Part shown: positions 7,799 to 16,742 of the stretch, piece after piece
Layout of the letters: every line of letters begins with the position of its first letter
How positions within the stretch are numbered: the first letter of the stretch is position 1
Translations under genes and position numbers: made by a program
Assembly (NCBI GenBank): GCA_019685555.1
Contig: JABFQN010000002.1
Location: 62,001-126,000 of the forward strand
Direction: 5' to 3'
Length of the DNA: 64,000 nt
DNA from: Candidatus Bathyarchaeota archaeon A05DMB-3
Lineage (GTDB): Archaea > Thermoproteota > Bathyarchaeia > Bathyarchaeales > Bathycorpusculaceae
The notes under the pieces: model-generated
The model's database searches: none
The model's input: the letters and a program-made list of their open reading frames with translations, nothing else
Told to the model about the DNA's origin: nothing

Positions 7799-8013
7799 AT
7801 TTTCTGTATTTCAGCAATTTGGAGAAAATGGTGTCCCTTTTCCGTTACAATGTACGTTCTTCTTTCAGTGATGGCGAGATAACCGCAGCTTATTAAATAG
7901 TTAAGGTACTTTTTTGTTTGGACATAATTTAAGTTGGCGCTTTCCATTATCTGTGTCTTTTTTGCCTCTCTTCTCATCTTAACAGCTTTCAATATGTCGC
8001 TCACTATGGTCAT
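7783..8013 (-). CDS. Small archaeal winged-helix protein
   Basis: A 76-aa protein starting MTIVSDILKAV, with the pattern of archaeal single-domain winged-helix regulators: helix 1 (SDILKAVKMRREA), a helix-turn-helix (KTQIMESANLNYVQTKKYLNYLISCGYL) and a beta wing (RTYIVTEKGHHFL). I use the internal Met at 8013 because the 24 residues upstream are not domain-like. It converges with korC, overlapping by 16 nt, so antisense interplay is possible. Target genes unknown. Confidence 0.7.
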   Translation of the reverse strand: MTIVSDILKAVKMRREAKKTQIMESANLNYVQTKKYLNYLISCGYLAITERRTYIVTEKGHHFLQIAEIQKIQFLR

Positions 8014-8244
8014 TCTGTCTCGGTACTTGAACTCTTTAATTAGTTGGGAAGAGGGAAACGAAGGGAAAAAAGTTATATAAACCATAAGTTCCCCCGAAAA
8101 GTAATTATTAGGTGGTAATAGGATATTTATCTTTCTGTTAGAATGTTAAGCTGAACAATAGTGGAGGCAAAATTGTTATTTCTTATTTTTAGATAATTAC
8201 TGATTACTGAGTTGCATTTAATGTCGATTTGAATAGGTGGAAAG

Positions 8245-9330
8245 TTGTTGGTAAGAAAAATTACATATGCTGCCGCTGGCGTTGATAGAGAATTGAGGGC
8301 TAAAGCGAAAAAGGCTCTGTTTTCTCTGCAGCGGACTTACTCTTTCAGTCGCTATGGCAGGGTAGTTCGGCTTCCATATGGGTGTGTTCTTCCTTTTCGC
8401 GACGGCTGTTGTTTGGATCTTGTGATTGAAGGTGTGGGTACAAAAGTGCTTGTTGCGCAGTTGGCTGGCAAATATGACTCTATTGGCATTGATGGTGTGG
8501 CGATGGCTGTTAATGATGTTATTCGCTCTGGTGCAAGACCCTTAGCTGTTGCGGATAATATTCATGCTCAAATTTCAGAGCCAGCTTTGGTTAGGGAGTG
8601 GATGAAGGGAATAGTGAAGGGTGCTGTTGAAGCTGAATGTGTTGTGCCAAGCGGTGAGATCGGTGATGTGGCGGAACTGATTAGGGGTTTGGTTGAGGGG
8701 AAAGGTTTTGACATGGTTTTTGCTGCGGTGGGTGAGGTTTCTAGCGGAAAATTGATAACTGGTAGGGGAATAAAACCAGACGATGTTATAATCGGTTTGC
8801 GTAGTTCTGGGATTCACAGCAACGGTGTGACTCTTGCGCGGAGAATTCTTTTCAAGGAATGGGGTGGAAAATATGAACCTTACGATGTTCCAGAGCCATT
8901 AGATAGGGAAGTGGTTTACACTGTTCTGGAGCCAACTAAAATTTATGTTAAACCCCTTCTGGGTGTTGCGGAAAAAGTGAAGGTTAAGGCTGCTGTGCAC
9001 ATTACTGGTGACGCTTACCTTAAATTTGAACGCTTGGCGTTATTTTCGAAAGGCGTAGGCTTCGAATTTAACAACTTTAAACCGCAACCCATTTTTGATT
9101 TAATCCAGAAAACTGCCATGGAGCTCGGCGGCAAAATAGCCGATGAGGAAATGTTTAAAACTTTCAACATGGGATGGGGCTTTGCTGTTGTAGTGGACGA
9201 AGCTGACAAGGATAAAGCCATAGATGCTTTGGAAAAGTCTGGAGCGGAGGCTGAAGAAATAGGACGCGTGACAGACAAGCCTGGAATCAAAATTTTCCAT
9301 AAGGGCAAGAAGATTATTCTGAAGAGATAA
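8245..9330 (+). CDS. purM: Phosphoribosylformylglycinamidine cyclo-ligase (AIR synthetase)
   Basis: Converts FGAM and ATP to 5-aminoimidazole ribonucleotide, step five of de novo purine synthesis. The sequence shows YAAAGVD near the N-terminus, DLVIEGVGTKVLVAQ, GIDGVAMAVNDVIRSGARP and SSGIHSNGVTLAR, all PurM landmarks. Length 361 aa is normal. Two adjacent TTG codons (8245, 8248) could start it; AGGTGG at 8235-8240 is better spaced for 8248. It heads a forward cluster purM-purS-purL-purQ, with 57 bases before purS. Confidence 0.93.
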   Translation: MLVRKITYAAAGVDRELRAKAKKALFSLQRTYSFSRYGRVVRLPYGCVLPFRDGCCLDLVIEGVGTKVLVAQLAGKYDSIGIDGVAMAVNDVIRSGARPLAVADNIHAQISEPALVREWMKGIVKGAVEAECVVPSGEIGDVAELIRGLVEGKGFDMVFAAVGEVSSGKLITGRGIKPDDVIIGLRSSGIHSNGVTLARRILFKEWGGKYEPYDVPEPLDREVVYTVLEPTKIYVKPLLGVAEKVKVKAAVHITGDAYLKFERLALFSKGVGFEFNNFKPQPIFDLIQKTAMELGGKIADEEMFKTFNMGWGFAVVVDEADKDKAIDALEKSGAEAEEIGRVTDKPGIKIFHKGKKIILKR

Positions 9331-9387
9331 ACCTTTGCAATTTAGTTGGCGAAAGCGTTTAAATCCCGTCGAGAATAAGACTAGCCT

Positions 9388-9639
9388 ATGAAATACCGTT
9401 TAAAAGTTGAGGTTAGTTTAAAACCAAGTCATAGCGACCCTGAAGGCGAGACTGCAGCGCGTTTGTTAAGGGAGCTTGGCTATAAGGTTGAAGGGGTGAA
9501 CGTGAGCAAAGCCTATAATATCCTTATTGAAGCGAGTTCGCGGGAAGAAGCCTTTGCAAAGGCTGAAGAAATGTGTAGGAGGCTTTTGGCTAACCCAACA
9601 AAGGATAATTACACTATTGTGGTTGAGGAAGAAAAATGA
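9388..9639 (+). CDS. purS: FGAM synthase subunit PurS
   Basis: Small subunit of the three-part phosphoribosylformylglycinamidine synthase (PurS-PurL-PurQ). The 83-aa protein has the PurS fold pattern: YRLKVEVSLKP, then DPEGETAARLLRELGY and a C-terminal strand. It probably assembles PurL with PurQ and channels ammonia. Its stop codon overlaps the purL start (ATGA), indicating translational coupling. Confidence 0.93.
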   Translation: MKYRLKVEVSLKPSHSDPEGETAARLLRELGYKVEGVNVSKAYNILIEASSREEAFAKAEEMCRRLLANPTKDNYTIVVEEEK

Positions 9640-12017
9640 ATGTAGGCCTCTATATTCACAAAAACACGCCTTTTCCGCTTTTCGAAATAAACCTTCGTGA
9701 GGCTTCACGCCAGCAGCTCCTAGTTATCAGCCAAGAACTAGGGTTAGGTCTAAACCTTCAAGAAATGGAAACTGTGCAACAGTATTTTCGAGGAAAAAGG
9801 CGAAACCCCACGGATGTAGAGCTTCAGACTATAGGCCAAACATGGTCTGAACATTGCTTCCACAAAACCTTCAAGGGAATTATAAAGTTTAAGGGAAAAG
9901 AGATTGACAGTCTTTTCAAAACTTACATTATGAAAGCGACAAAGGAAATCGATCCTCGATGGTGCTTTTCTGTTTTTGAGGATAATGCTGGCATAATACG
10001 TTTTGACAAGGATTATGGGATAGCCGTTAAAGTGGAAACCCACAATCATCCCTCTGCTATTGAGCCTTTCGGCGGCGCTGCAACAGGAGTCGGCGGCGTT
10101 ATCCGCGATATTCTAGGTGTGTGGGCAGACCCGATTGCATGTACTGATGTTTTGGGCTTCGGTCCACTAAGCTATCCATATGAGAAGCTTCCCCAAGGTG
10201 TTAAGCATCCGAGATACATTTACATGGGTGTGGTGGCGGGCATAGGTCATTATGGCAACAACATGGGTATTCCAACAGTTAACGGCGCCATATACTTTGA
10301 TGAAAGCTACACTGGAAACGTTGTTGTCTATTGTGGATGCATAGGAGTGTTGCCGCTGAAAAAGTTTAAGCGGAACGCCAAGCCGGGGGACATAATAGTG
10401 CTGGCTGGTGGGAAAACATGCCGAGACGGAATTCACGGTGTAACCTTCGCCTCTGCAGAGCTAACCGAAAAATCCGAAGAAGTTTCAAGGCCCGCGGTTC
10501 AAATTGCGAACCCTATCGAGGAGGAAAAGCTGAAAAGGGCCATAATCGCCATCAGAGACCGTGAACTGGCCTCAGCGATAACGGATCTTGGCGGAGGCGG
10601 GCTTTCATCTGCTGTTGGTGAAACTGCGAAAAGATTCAACTGCGGCGCTGTCGTTTGGCTTGAAAAGGTTCCTCTTAAATATCCTGGGTTGGCTCCGTGG
10701 GAAATTTACATTTCCGAGTCCCAAGAGAGAATGCTTTTGGCTGTTCCGCCGGAAAACTTGGGTCATGTTTTGGAGGTTTTCAGAGAAGAGGATGTTGAGG
10801 CAACAGCCATTGGGAAATATACTGAGGATGAGATTCTGCAACTTTTCTACATGGATGAGAAGGTTGCGGAAATTGACATTTCCTTTCTTTTCGAGCCGCC
10901 GAGGGTTGTGCGAGCTGCCGAATACGAGTCGCTAAAGTTTGAGGAGCCAAACTTTCCAAAGCCTAAAAATTTAACTGAGATTTTGATGCGTTTGTTGGCT
11001 TCGCCTAATGTTGCCAGTAGAGAAAGTGTCATAAGAACTTATGATCATGAGGTGAAGGGCAACACTGTTCTTAAGCCGCTCCATGGCGAGTATGGAGGAC
11101 CCAACGATGCTGCAGTGCTTAAACCCCTTAAAGATTCTTGGAGGGGTATAGCTGTCTCCTGCGGCATGAACCCGAGTTATGGGCGAATAGACCCTTATTG
11201 GATGGCGGCTTCTGCTATAGATGAGGCTATAAGGAATAATGTGGCGGTGGGCGGCAGAAGAATAGCCCTTCTGGACAATTTCACGTGGGGAAGCCCTGAA
11301 AAGCCTGAAAGGCTTGGCAGCCTCGTTAGGGCTTGTGAGGCTTGTTACCGCTTCGCCAAAGCTTTCAAAACACCCTTCATATCTGGGAAGGATAGCCTCT
11401 ACAACGAGTCCCCATTGGGTCCTGTGACGCCGACGCTCTTAATAACCGCCATAGGGATTGTTCCAGATGTTCGAATCGCAGTTTCAATGGATGTTAAAAC
11501 TCCCGGCAACTCCATCTACATTGTTGGAAGAACATACCGCGAACTTGGCGGATCAGAATATTATAGGCTTAACGGTTTTATTGGGAATTCTGTGCCGAAG
11601 GTTCGGCCGGGTCAAGCTAGGAGAACTTTTAAGGCTTTAATTCAAGCCATTGACTTAGGGCTTGTTAGTGCTTGTCATGATTTGTCTGAAGGTGGTTTGG
11701 CGGGTGCGGTGGCGGAGATGGCTTTTTCCGGCGGCTATGGGGCGGAGATTGATTTGCGAAAGGTTCCTGTTGATAACTTGAAGAGGGATGATTTTGTATT
11801 GTTTTCGGAGTCTAACAGTCGCTTCCTAGTTGAAGTTCCAGAAAAATGTGAAAGGGATTTTGAGGCTGTGATGAGAGGTGCTGTTTGCGCGAAAATTGGG
11901 AAAGTTACAAAAACACCGAGGCTGTGCGTTTACGGGTTGAATGGCGATGTTGTTGTCGACGCAGCCATTAGCGAGTTGTTAGCGTGTTGGAAAAGCCTTC
12001 TAAGCGAAGGTGTCTAA
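9636..12017 (+). CDS. purL: FGAM synthase subunit PurL (small type)
   Basis: Synthetase subunit that aminates FGAR to FGAM using ATP and ammonia supplied by PurQ. Visible signatures are TWSEHCFHKTFKG, the metal/ATP segment VKVETHNHPSAIEPFGGAATGVGG, the central GEYGGPNDAAVL segment and CHDLSEGGL in the second half. About 793 aa is the size of the small PurL used with separate PurS and PurQ. The 5' end overlaps purS by 4 nt and the 3' end overlaps purQ by 8 nt. Confidence 0.95.
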   Translation: MNVGLYIHKNTPFPLFEINLREASRQQLLVISQELGLGLNLQEMETVQQYFRGKRRNPTDVELQTIGQTWSEHCFHKTFKGIIKFKGKEIDSLFKTYIMKATKEIDPRWCFSVFEDNAGIIRFDKDYGIAVKVETHNHPSAIEPFGGAATGVGGVIRDILGVWADPIACTDVLGFGPLSYPYEKLPQGVKHPRYIYMGVVAGIGHYGNNMGIPTVNGAIYFDESYTGNVVVYCGCIGVLPLKKFKRNAKPGDIIVLAGGKTCRDGIHGVTFASAELTEKSEEVSRPAVQIANPIEEEKLKRAIIAIRDRELASAITDLGGGGLSSAVGETAKRFNCGAVVWLEKVPLKYPGLAPWEIYISESQERMLLAVPPENLGHVLEVFREEDVEATAIGKYTEDEILQLFYMDEKVAEIDISFLFEPPRVVRAAEYESLKFEEPNFPKPKNLTEILMRLLASPNVASRESVIRTYDHEVKGNTVLKPLHGEYGGPNDAAVLKPLKDSWRGIAVSCGMNPSYGRIDPYWMAASAIDEAIRNNVAVGGRRIALLDNFTWGSPEKPERLGSLVRACEACYRFAKAFKTPFISGKDSLYNESPLGPVTPTLLITAIGIVPDVRIAVSMDVKTPGNSIYIVGRTYRELGGSEYYRLNGFIGNSVPKVRPGQARRTFKALIQAIDLGLVSACHDLSEGGLAGAVAEMAFSGGYGAEIDLRKVPVDNLKRDDFVLFSESNSRFLVEVPEKCERDFEAVMRGAVCAKIGKVTKTPRLCVYGLNGDVVVDAAISELLACWKSLLSEGV

Positions 12018-12837
12018 CATGAAACGTGAAGAGATAAAAGTCTGTATTCTGCGAGTAGGCGGAACCAACTGCGACGCTGAAACCCAAACAGCCTTTGAGG
12101 CTTTAGGTGTCCAAGCCGAAGTTTTGCATGTTAACGAAGTTGTTAAGCGCCGAAACCTCCTTGAGTATGACGCCCTAGTCTTTCCTGGCGGCTTTTCCTT
12201 CGGCGACTATGTGCGGGCTGGTGTCATTTGGGCTAAGTGGATACTTGCAAAGCTTGGGAAAGAACTGAAATCCTTTGTTGAAGAAGGCCGCCCTATTCTT
12301 GGCATTTGCAACGGTTTTCAAGTGCTTGTTGAGGCGGGTTTCCTTCCAGCCTTTGAAGGGATAACGCCATATCCAGAAGCAGCTCTGGCCACAAACTATC
12401 CGCCTGGATATAATTGTCGTTGGGTTTACATAAAACATGAAAACAGTGGCAAGTGTATATTTACATGGAAGATTCCGAAAGGGAGAGTTCTGCGCATGCC
12501 AGTAGCTCATTCAGAGGGCAGATTCCTGTTCCCGAAGGAAAAGGAAAGGCAGTTTTTGGAGAGGCTTTACGAGAACGACCAGCTAGTTTTCCGGTACAGT
12601 GACAAAAATGGCGATTATGCTGAAGGGAGTTTCCCAATAAACCCAAACGGTTCTTTCCACGACATAGTTGGCATATGTAACCCGGAAGGAACAGTTTTCG
12701 GTTTAATGCCTCATCCGGAGAGAGCCTTCTATTGGTGGCAGCAGCCAGACTGGACAAGGCAAATGCTGATGCCTCAATGCGGCGATGGAAAACTAATCTT
12801 CGAAAGCTTAGTTGAATATTTAGAGAAGAAGTTTTAG
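12010..12837 (+). CDS. purQ: FGAM synthase glutaminase subunit PurQ
   Basis: Class I glutamine amidotransferase that supplies ammonia to PurL. The nucleophile elbow GICNGFQVL holds the catalytic Cys, and MPHPERAF holds the catalytic His. GGFSFGDYVRAG is the PurQ-specific segment. About 275 aa, close to the family size. A GTG at 12010 or the ATG at 12019 can start it. The 3' end overlaps the convergent PfkB kinase gene by 18 nt. Confidence 0.95.
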   Translation: MSNMKREEIKVCILRVGGTNCDAETQTAFEALGVQAEVLHVNEVVKRRNLLEYDALVFPGGFSFGDYVRAGVIWAKWILAKLGKELKSFVEEGRPILGICNGFQVLVEAGFLPAFEGITPYPEAALATNYPPGYNCRWVYIKHENSGKCIFTWKIPKGRVLRMPVAHSEGRFLFPKEKERQFLERLYENDQLVFRYSDKNGDYAEGSFPINPNGSFHDIVGICNPEGTVFGLMPHPERAFYWWQQPDWTRQMLMPQCGDGKLIFESLVEYLEKKF

Positions 12838-13737
12838 CTCTTCAATGCGTGGAAGGCCTGTTCTTGCGCCCATTTTCATTATGCACTTTGAAGCCACAAA
12901 ATTGCCGATTTTGCCGCATTCATATAATGGTTTTCCATTTATCAAACCGTAGAGGAATCCTGCGCAGAAGGCATCGCCAGCGCCTGTTGTGTCAACAACT
13001 TGCACTTTAAAGGCTTCTATATGGTGTTTTTCTTTCCCATCTGTGACGTAGCATCCTCTGCTGCCAAGTTTAACAGCAACTATTTTTGCTCCCATTTTCA
13101 AAAGGGTTTCAGCGCCTGCAACGTAATCCTTTTCTCCAGTTAAAAGCGCAATTTCTTTTGCATTAGGCATTAAAACAAAGCTTCTAGTTAAAATAGGGCT
13201 TAGGGTTTTCAAGCCTTTCCTTGCATAAAGCTCTCCGGGGTCCAGACTTATTTTAACGTTTTTGGGAAGATTTTCCACAAGCCTTTTTTGAGTTTCGAAG
13301 GATTTTTCTCCAACAAAGGATGTTAGGTGAAGAATTTTTGTTTCATAAGCGTATTTTTTGTTTACTTCTTCAAATTCTATCGTGTCGTTTACTCCTGAGT
13401 CTACGTATAGGGCTCGTTCTCCTTTTTGGTCAACGAAACCCATGACGACGCCGCTTCTTCCAGTTTTCACTTTTACAATGCCCCTCGTGTCCGCGCCTTC
13501 CCTACAGAAATCCTCTATCAGCATTTTTCCTTCTCTGTCGCCTGCAACTTTCCCAATAAAGCCTACTCTGCAGCCGAGTCTTGCTAATCCGACGATGGTG
13601 TTGGCGGCTGAGCCTCCGCAAGTTTCTTCGCAGCTTATTATGAAGCCTTCTTCTTCTGGTCCGGCTATCTTGTTCACTTTGTAGAGTTTGTCCACGTTTA
13701 GGGCTCCGAAGCCCACTACATCAAAAAGGCGTTTCAT
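12820..13737 (-). CDS. PfkB-family carbohydrate/nucleoside kinase
   Basis: Ribokinase-fold sugar or nucleoside kinase. The N-terminal [11 protein letters not shown], the [16 protein letters not shown] signature and the C-terminal [17 protein letters not shown] (catalytic Asp and anion hole) are complete in about 305 aa. The substrate cannot be assigned. It overlaps ftr by 4 nt and is transcribed after it, so the two are one unit, between two purine gene blocks. A ribose, nucleoside or pentose role linked to purine or C1 metabolism is only a guess from context. Confidence 0.87.
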   Translation of the reverse strand: MKRLFDVVGFGALNVDKLYKVNKIAGPEEEGFIISCEETCGGSAANTIVGLARLGCRVGFIGKVAGDREGKMLIEDFCREGADTRGIVKVKTGRSGVVMGFVDQKGERALYVDSGVNDTIEFEEVNKKYAYETKILHLTSFVGEKSFETQKRLVENLPKNVKISLDPGELYARKGLKTLSPILTRSFVLMPNAKEIALLTGEKDYVAGAETLLKMGAKIVAVKLGSRGCYVTDGKEKHHIEAFKVQVVDTTGAGDAFCAGFLYGLINGKPLYECGKIGNFVASKCIMKMGARTGLPRIEELKLLL

Positions 13738-14645
13738 GGGAACAGCTCACGCAAATAAATCTTATAATCGCCAAGCTTCCCGCCATAGTTTCCCGCAGAA
13801 ATTCCAACAACGCTTTTAATGGTTAAAGCCGCCTCTACGCCAGCCTTCATAGCCCTTTTAACGGCTTCCAATGAAACACCGTTAATCACTATTTCGGGAA
13901 TGTATTTCACGTCTTCTGGAACCTTTGACTCTTTGCCCAAACGCTTTTTCAATGATGGGCAGTAGAGGTGGTTTGTGGTGGGGCCTATCCATGGATAACG
14001 GGTTTCAGGTTTTGAACCAGCAGAACAAACGTCAAAGGGTGTTACAACGCCTTCAACAGTGTGGATGGCTTCTAACGCTTTTGCTCCGGCTTCTTTGACG
14101 GCTTCCTTTGTTTTGCACATTATCCAGAAGTTTGCCCCCATAACACCCCGTGCATAGCCTAAAAATCGTTCTATCAAAAAGTCTGGAACCATTATTGGCA
14201 CAACGATAATTTCGCGTCCATAACGCCTTTCCACCCACTCATAACCGTCGCCACAGTGGCCCACCCGTTCCATCATGTCAATCTTGCCCAAAGCATTTGT
14301 CAAAGCGTCAAAAACAGCCGTGAAAGGTTTTACAAGAATGTCTTGGCGTATCCGATAGGAGAGTTCAATTTCAAACTTTTTAAGGGATTCTGAAAAGGGT
14401 TTTTTGGGGTCTATTCCTCCCCAGAACTGGAGCACCACGCCCTTGCGGTTGTCTGGTGTCGCCTTTTCGCTTAGCCACTTTTCTATTCCACCTTCAACCC
14501 GTCCAATGACTATGGATGGTGTGGCTGTTGCATGCAGAGCAGCCTTACTTAGGGTTTCATCATCGTCTGCCGTAACAATTATTCGGCAGTAGACGCCCTC
14601 AAAAGCCTCGGCGTAAGTGTTCTCTACAAAGGTTTCTTTAACCAA
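13734..14645 (-). CDS. ftr: Formylmethanofuran:tetrahydromethanopterin formyltransferase
   Basis: Transfers the formyl group between formylmethanofuran and tetrahydromethanopterin in the archaeal C1 (methyl branch) pathway. The start [19 protein letters not shown] matches the Ftr N-terminus, and the [17 protein letters not shown] and [22 protein letters not shown] regions are family-like. Length 303 aa is normal for the cytosolic homotetrameric enzyme. The next methanopterin enzymes (Mch, Mtd, Mer) are not in this window, but Fae-Hps near 3 kb uses the same cofactor. It is transcribed upstream of, and overlaps, the PfkB kinase gene. Confidence 0.93.
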   Translation of the reverse strand: MVKETFVENTYAEAFEGVYCRIIVTADDDETLSKAALHATATPSIVIGRVEGGIEKWLSEKATPDNRKGVVLQFWGGIDPKKPFSESLKKFEIELSYRIRQDILVKPFTAVFDALTNALGKIDMMERVGHCGDGYEWVERRYGREIIVVPIMVPDFLIERFLGYARGVMGANFWIMCKTKEAVKEAGAKALEAIHTVEGVVTPFDVCSAGSKPETRYPWIGPTTNHLYCPSLKKRLGKESKVPEDVKYIPEIVINGVSLEAVKRAMKAGVEAALTIKSVVGISAGNYGGKLGDYKIYLRELFP

Positions 14646-14678
14646 ACTGCAGTCTCCCCCAGCCCTTTGTTTTGTGAG

Positions 14679-15656
14679 TTACTTTACTTTGTTGATTTCA
14701 GTTATTAAATCTTCAACCCTAATATACGCCATGGACAACTGGAAGCGATCTTGTTCTATTGGAGTTTGGTAAATATGATAGAATCTGTCATTTACAATTA
14801 TGCTTGTTGAGCCTGCCGGAAGCTGCTCATAGTTTTTGTCTTGGAAAAAGTTATTCTTCACAGCGTTCCAATATTCAAAATTCTCTGACGAGTATAGGTC
14901 GTAGCATGTTCCATCATATATTCCCAGCATCATGTACCACTTTGAATCCAAATAGAACAGCGTCGGATTCTCGAGGGTGCCTGTTACCGCGATTTTCTCA
15001 TAGTTCCAGTATGTTCCAAGGGTTTTGGCGGTTGCCAAATGCACCTCATATTTTGCGGCTGATATTAGCATGTAATAGGTTTCTTCCACTTTTATTATGT
15101 ATGGATCCCAGCCGAGATTTGGAGCCAATGGGTCCGGCATACCTTGCACTGTTAAATATCCATAGTCTGTGAAGGTTGGCGGGTTTTTAATGTCTGTTCC
15201 AACGGCTAGCCCCAACCTTGCAAGGCGAACGCCTTTTTCAACCGTGTTTTTCCAGTCGCTGTAGTACAGATAGAATTTTCCATCGTCTGGATTGTATATG
15301 CAGTAAGGCGCTATTTTTCCATCCATCTGTGTGGGTGTGAAGCCAACAAAATTGTAGTTGTGCAAATCCTTGGTCCTCGCAACACCAGTAAGCCGCTTGT
15401 CGTCTGCTTTAAAGACTGATATTACAATGTAATAGAAGCCTTCATTGTCTCTAAAAACCGTGGGGTTTGGGTATCGCACAAACTCTGGGTCTTTTACGCT
15501 GTGCATGTTCGGTATGTTTATGATTATGGCGCCGCAGTAAACCCACTTTGTTGGCTTTTTTCTAACTGTTAAGTAAAAAACTGCGGCGGTCGCTGTAAGA
15601 GCAACAATTATGAGGATTACTGCAATCATCCATCTGCGTTTGCCTGACGAGACCAA
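14679..15656 (-). CDS. Membrane-anchored GH43-like beta-propeller protein
   Basis: An N-terminal basic stretch and hydrophobic helix (about residues 9-30) make a signal anchor. The rest resembles five-bladed beta-propeller glycosidases of the GH43/GH32 type: repeated units such as YPNPTVFRDNEGFYYIVIS, DGKFYLYYSDW, WDPYIIKVEETYYMLIS and ENPTLFYLDSKWYMMLG. Several Asp/Glu in these blades are candidates for catalysis, but I cannot name the triad. Likely extracellular glycan hydrolase or binding protein. It sits 3 bases after the HAD gene on the same strand, an odd position for a secreted protein in a purine block. Confidence 0.65.
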   Translation of the reverse strand: MVSSGKRRWMIAVILIIVALTATAAVFYLTVRKKPTKWVYCGAIIINIPNMHSVKDPEFVRYPNPTVFRDNEGFYYIVISVFKADDKRLTGVARTKDLHNYNFVGFTPTQMDGKIAPYCIYNPDDGKFYLYYSDWKNTVEKGVRLARLGLAVGTDIKNPPTFTDYGYLTVQGMPDPLAPNLGWDPYIIKVEETYYMLISAAKYEVHLATAKTLGTYWNYEKIAVTGTLENPTLFYLDSKWYMMLGIYDGTCYDLYSSENFEYWNAVKNNFFQDKNYEQLPAGSTSIIVNDRFYHIYQTPIEQDRFQLSMAYIRVEDLITEINKVK

Positions 15657-15659
15657 CTT

Positions 15660-16742
15660 TTATCCGAGCCTTCCTACGACCTCGCCTCTTACGGTTTTAC
15701 GAAAAGTTGTGCTTTCCCTTATCAGCCTTTCCATATTATCCGCCTTCACAACCTCAACTGAGGGCAGTTTGCCACCTTGCACGCTAAGAAACGCTTCTTT
15801 GAGTTTGGTGTTTACATCAACCCTTCTAAGTGTGGAGACGCTCCAATTTTCCACAAGCTCCATTACTCCTCTTTTGCCATATTTGCAGAAAACCTCTGCC
15901 AGCACAGCAGTTACAAGCGCATTTTCAGCCATAACGGCGATTTCCGCCTCTCTAACGGCGTATTCATTACCGTTGAAGGATATGGTTAAACCGCCCCCTT
16001 GGCGCACTGTTTTGAAGGCTTCAACGTCTGTTATGCTGTCGCCTACATAAACCACGTTTGAAAGGCTTAAACCCAGCTTTTCGGCTATTTGCCGGACAGC
16101 CTCTGCCTTTTCATGTCCGCCTATGGGGTTAACCTCTTTGAAGATTCTTCCAATTTCCATTTTTGCTATCTCATGCCAGAAGATTTCGTCAAGGCGTCGT
16201 ATCGCCTGCCTATGCTTTTCTGAAAAATCCTCAATAGTTTTTGCGCTCGACGGGATTTCGATGACTGGCATTTTTGCTATTTCAACCGCCAACTCTTTAA
16301 GCCTAGCCTTTTCCTTTTCCTGCAGCCCATACTTGTCGATTTCAACTTTTGTGCAATAGGCGTTTTCGCATGGAAAGTTTATGGCGTGGCACAACGCCTC
16401 AATATAATGCTCGTAGCTTGTGCTAACTATGTAGGCGACAGCTAACTCCTGTATAAATCCGAGACTCTCCTTCACTTTTGGAATTAAAACAAGGGTTTTA
16501 GCTGAAAAACTCCGCATTTTAATGTCGGTGACGCCGTAAGCCTTGAGAAATGGCAGTATAAGCCTTAAAGTGTCGCCTGCCTTGTAGCTTGGTCTTTTTA
16601 AAACCTCTGCTAGCACGTCGTCGTATCTACTTATCACAGTGTAGAAGCGTTCGCCGTTAGGCACATAATAGGATGTTAATTCGAAAGCATTATCGTTTTT
16701 TGAGATTGGACCTTCGCAGTCTGAAATAAACGCCTTTTTCAT
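15660..16742 (-). CDS. Archaeal HAD-superfamily hydrolase-like protein
   Basis: HAD motifs are visible: motif I FISDCEGPISKND (the second Asp is replaced by Glu, giving DCE rather than DxD), motif II STSYEHY, and motif III/IV GGHEKAEAVRQ...VVYVGDSITDVEAF. It resembles the archaeal HAD group that includes proteins annotated as energy-converting hydrogenase A subunit R (COG4030-like); no hydrogenase genes are here, so that name would mislead. It overlaps purD by 4 nt and is transcribed after it, suggesting a housekeeping or phosphatase role linked to nucleotide synthesis. The substrate is unknown. Confidence 0.75.
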   Translation of the reverse strand: MKKAFISDCEGPISKNDNAFELTSYYVPNGERFYTVISRYDDVLAEVLKRPSYKAGDTLRLILPFLKAYGVTDIKMRSFSAKTLVLIPKVKESLGFIQELAVAYIVSTSYEHYIEALCHAINFPCENAYCTKVEIDKYGLQEKEKARLKELAVEIAKMPVIEIPSSAKTIEDFSEKHRQAIRRLDEIFWHEIAKMEIGRIFKEVNPIGGHEKAEAVRQIAEKLGLSLSNVVYVGDSITDVEAFKTVRQGGGLTISFNGNEYAVREAEIAVMAENALVTAVLAEVFCKYGKRGVMELVENWSVSTLRRVDVNTKLKEAFLSVQGGKLPSVEVVKADNMERLIRESTTFRKTVRGEVVGRLG

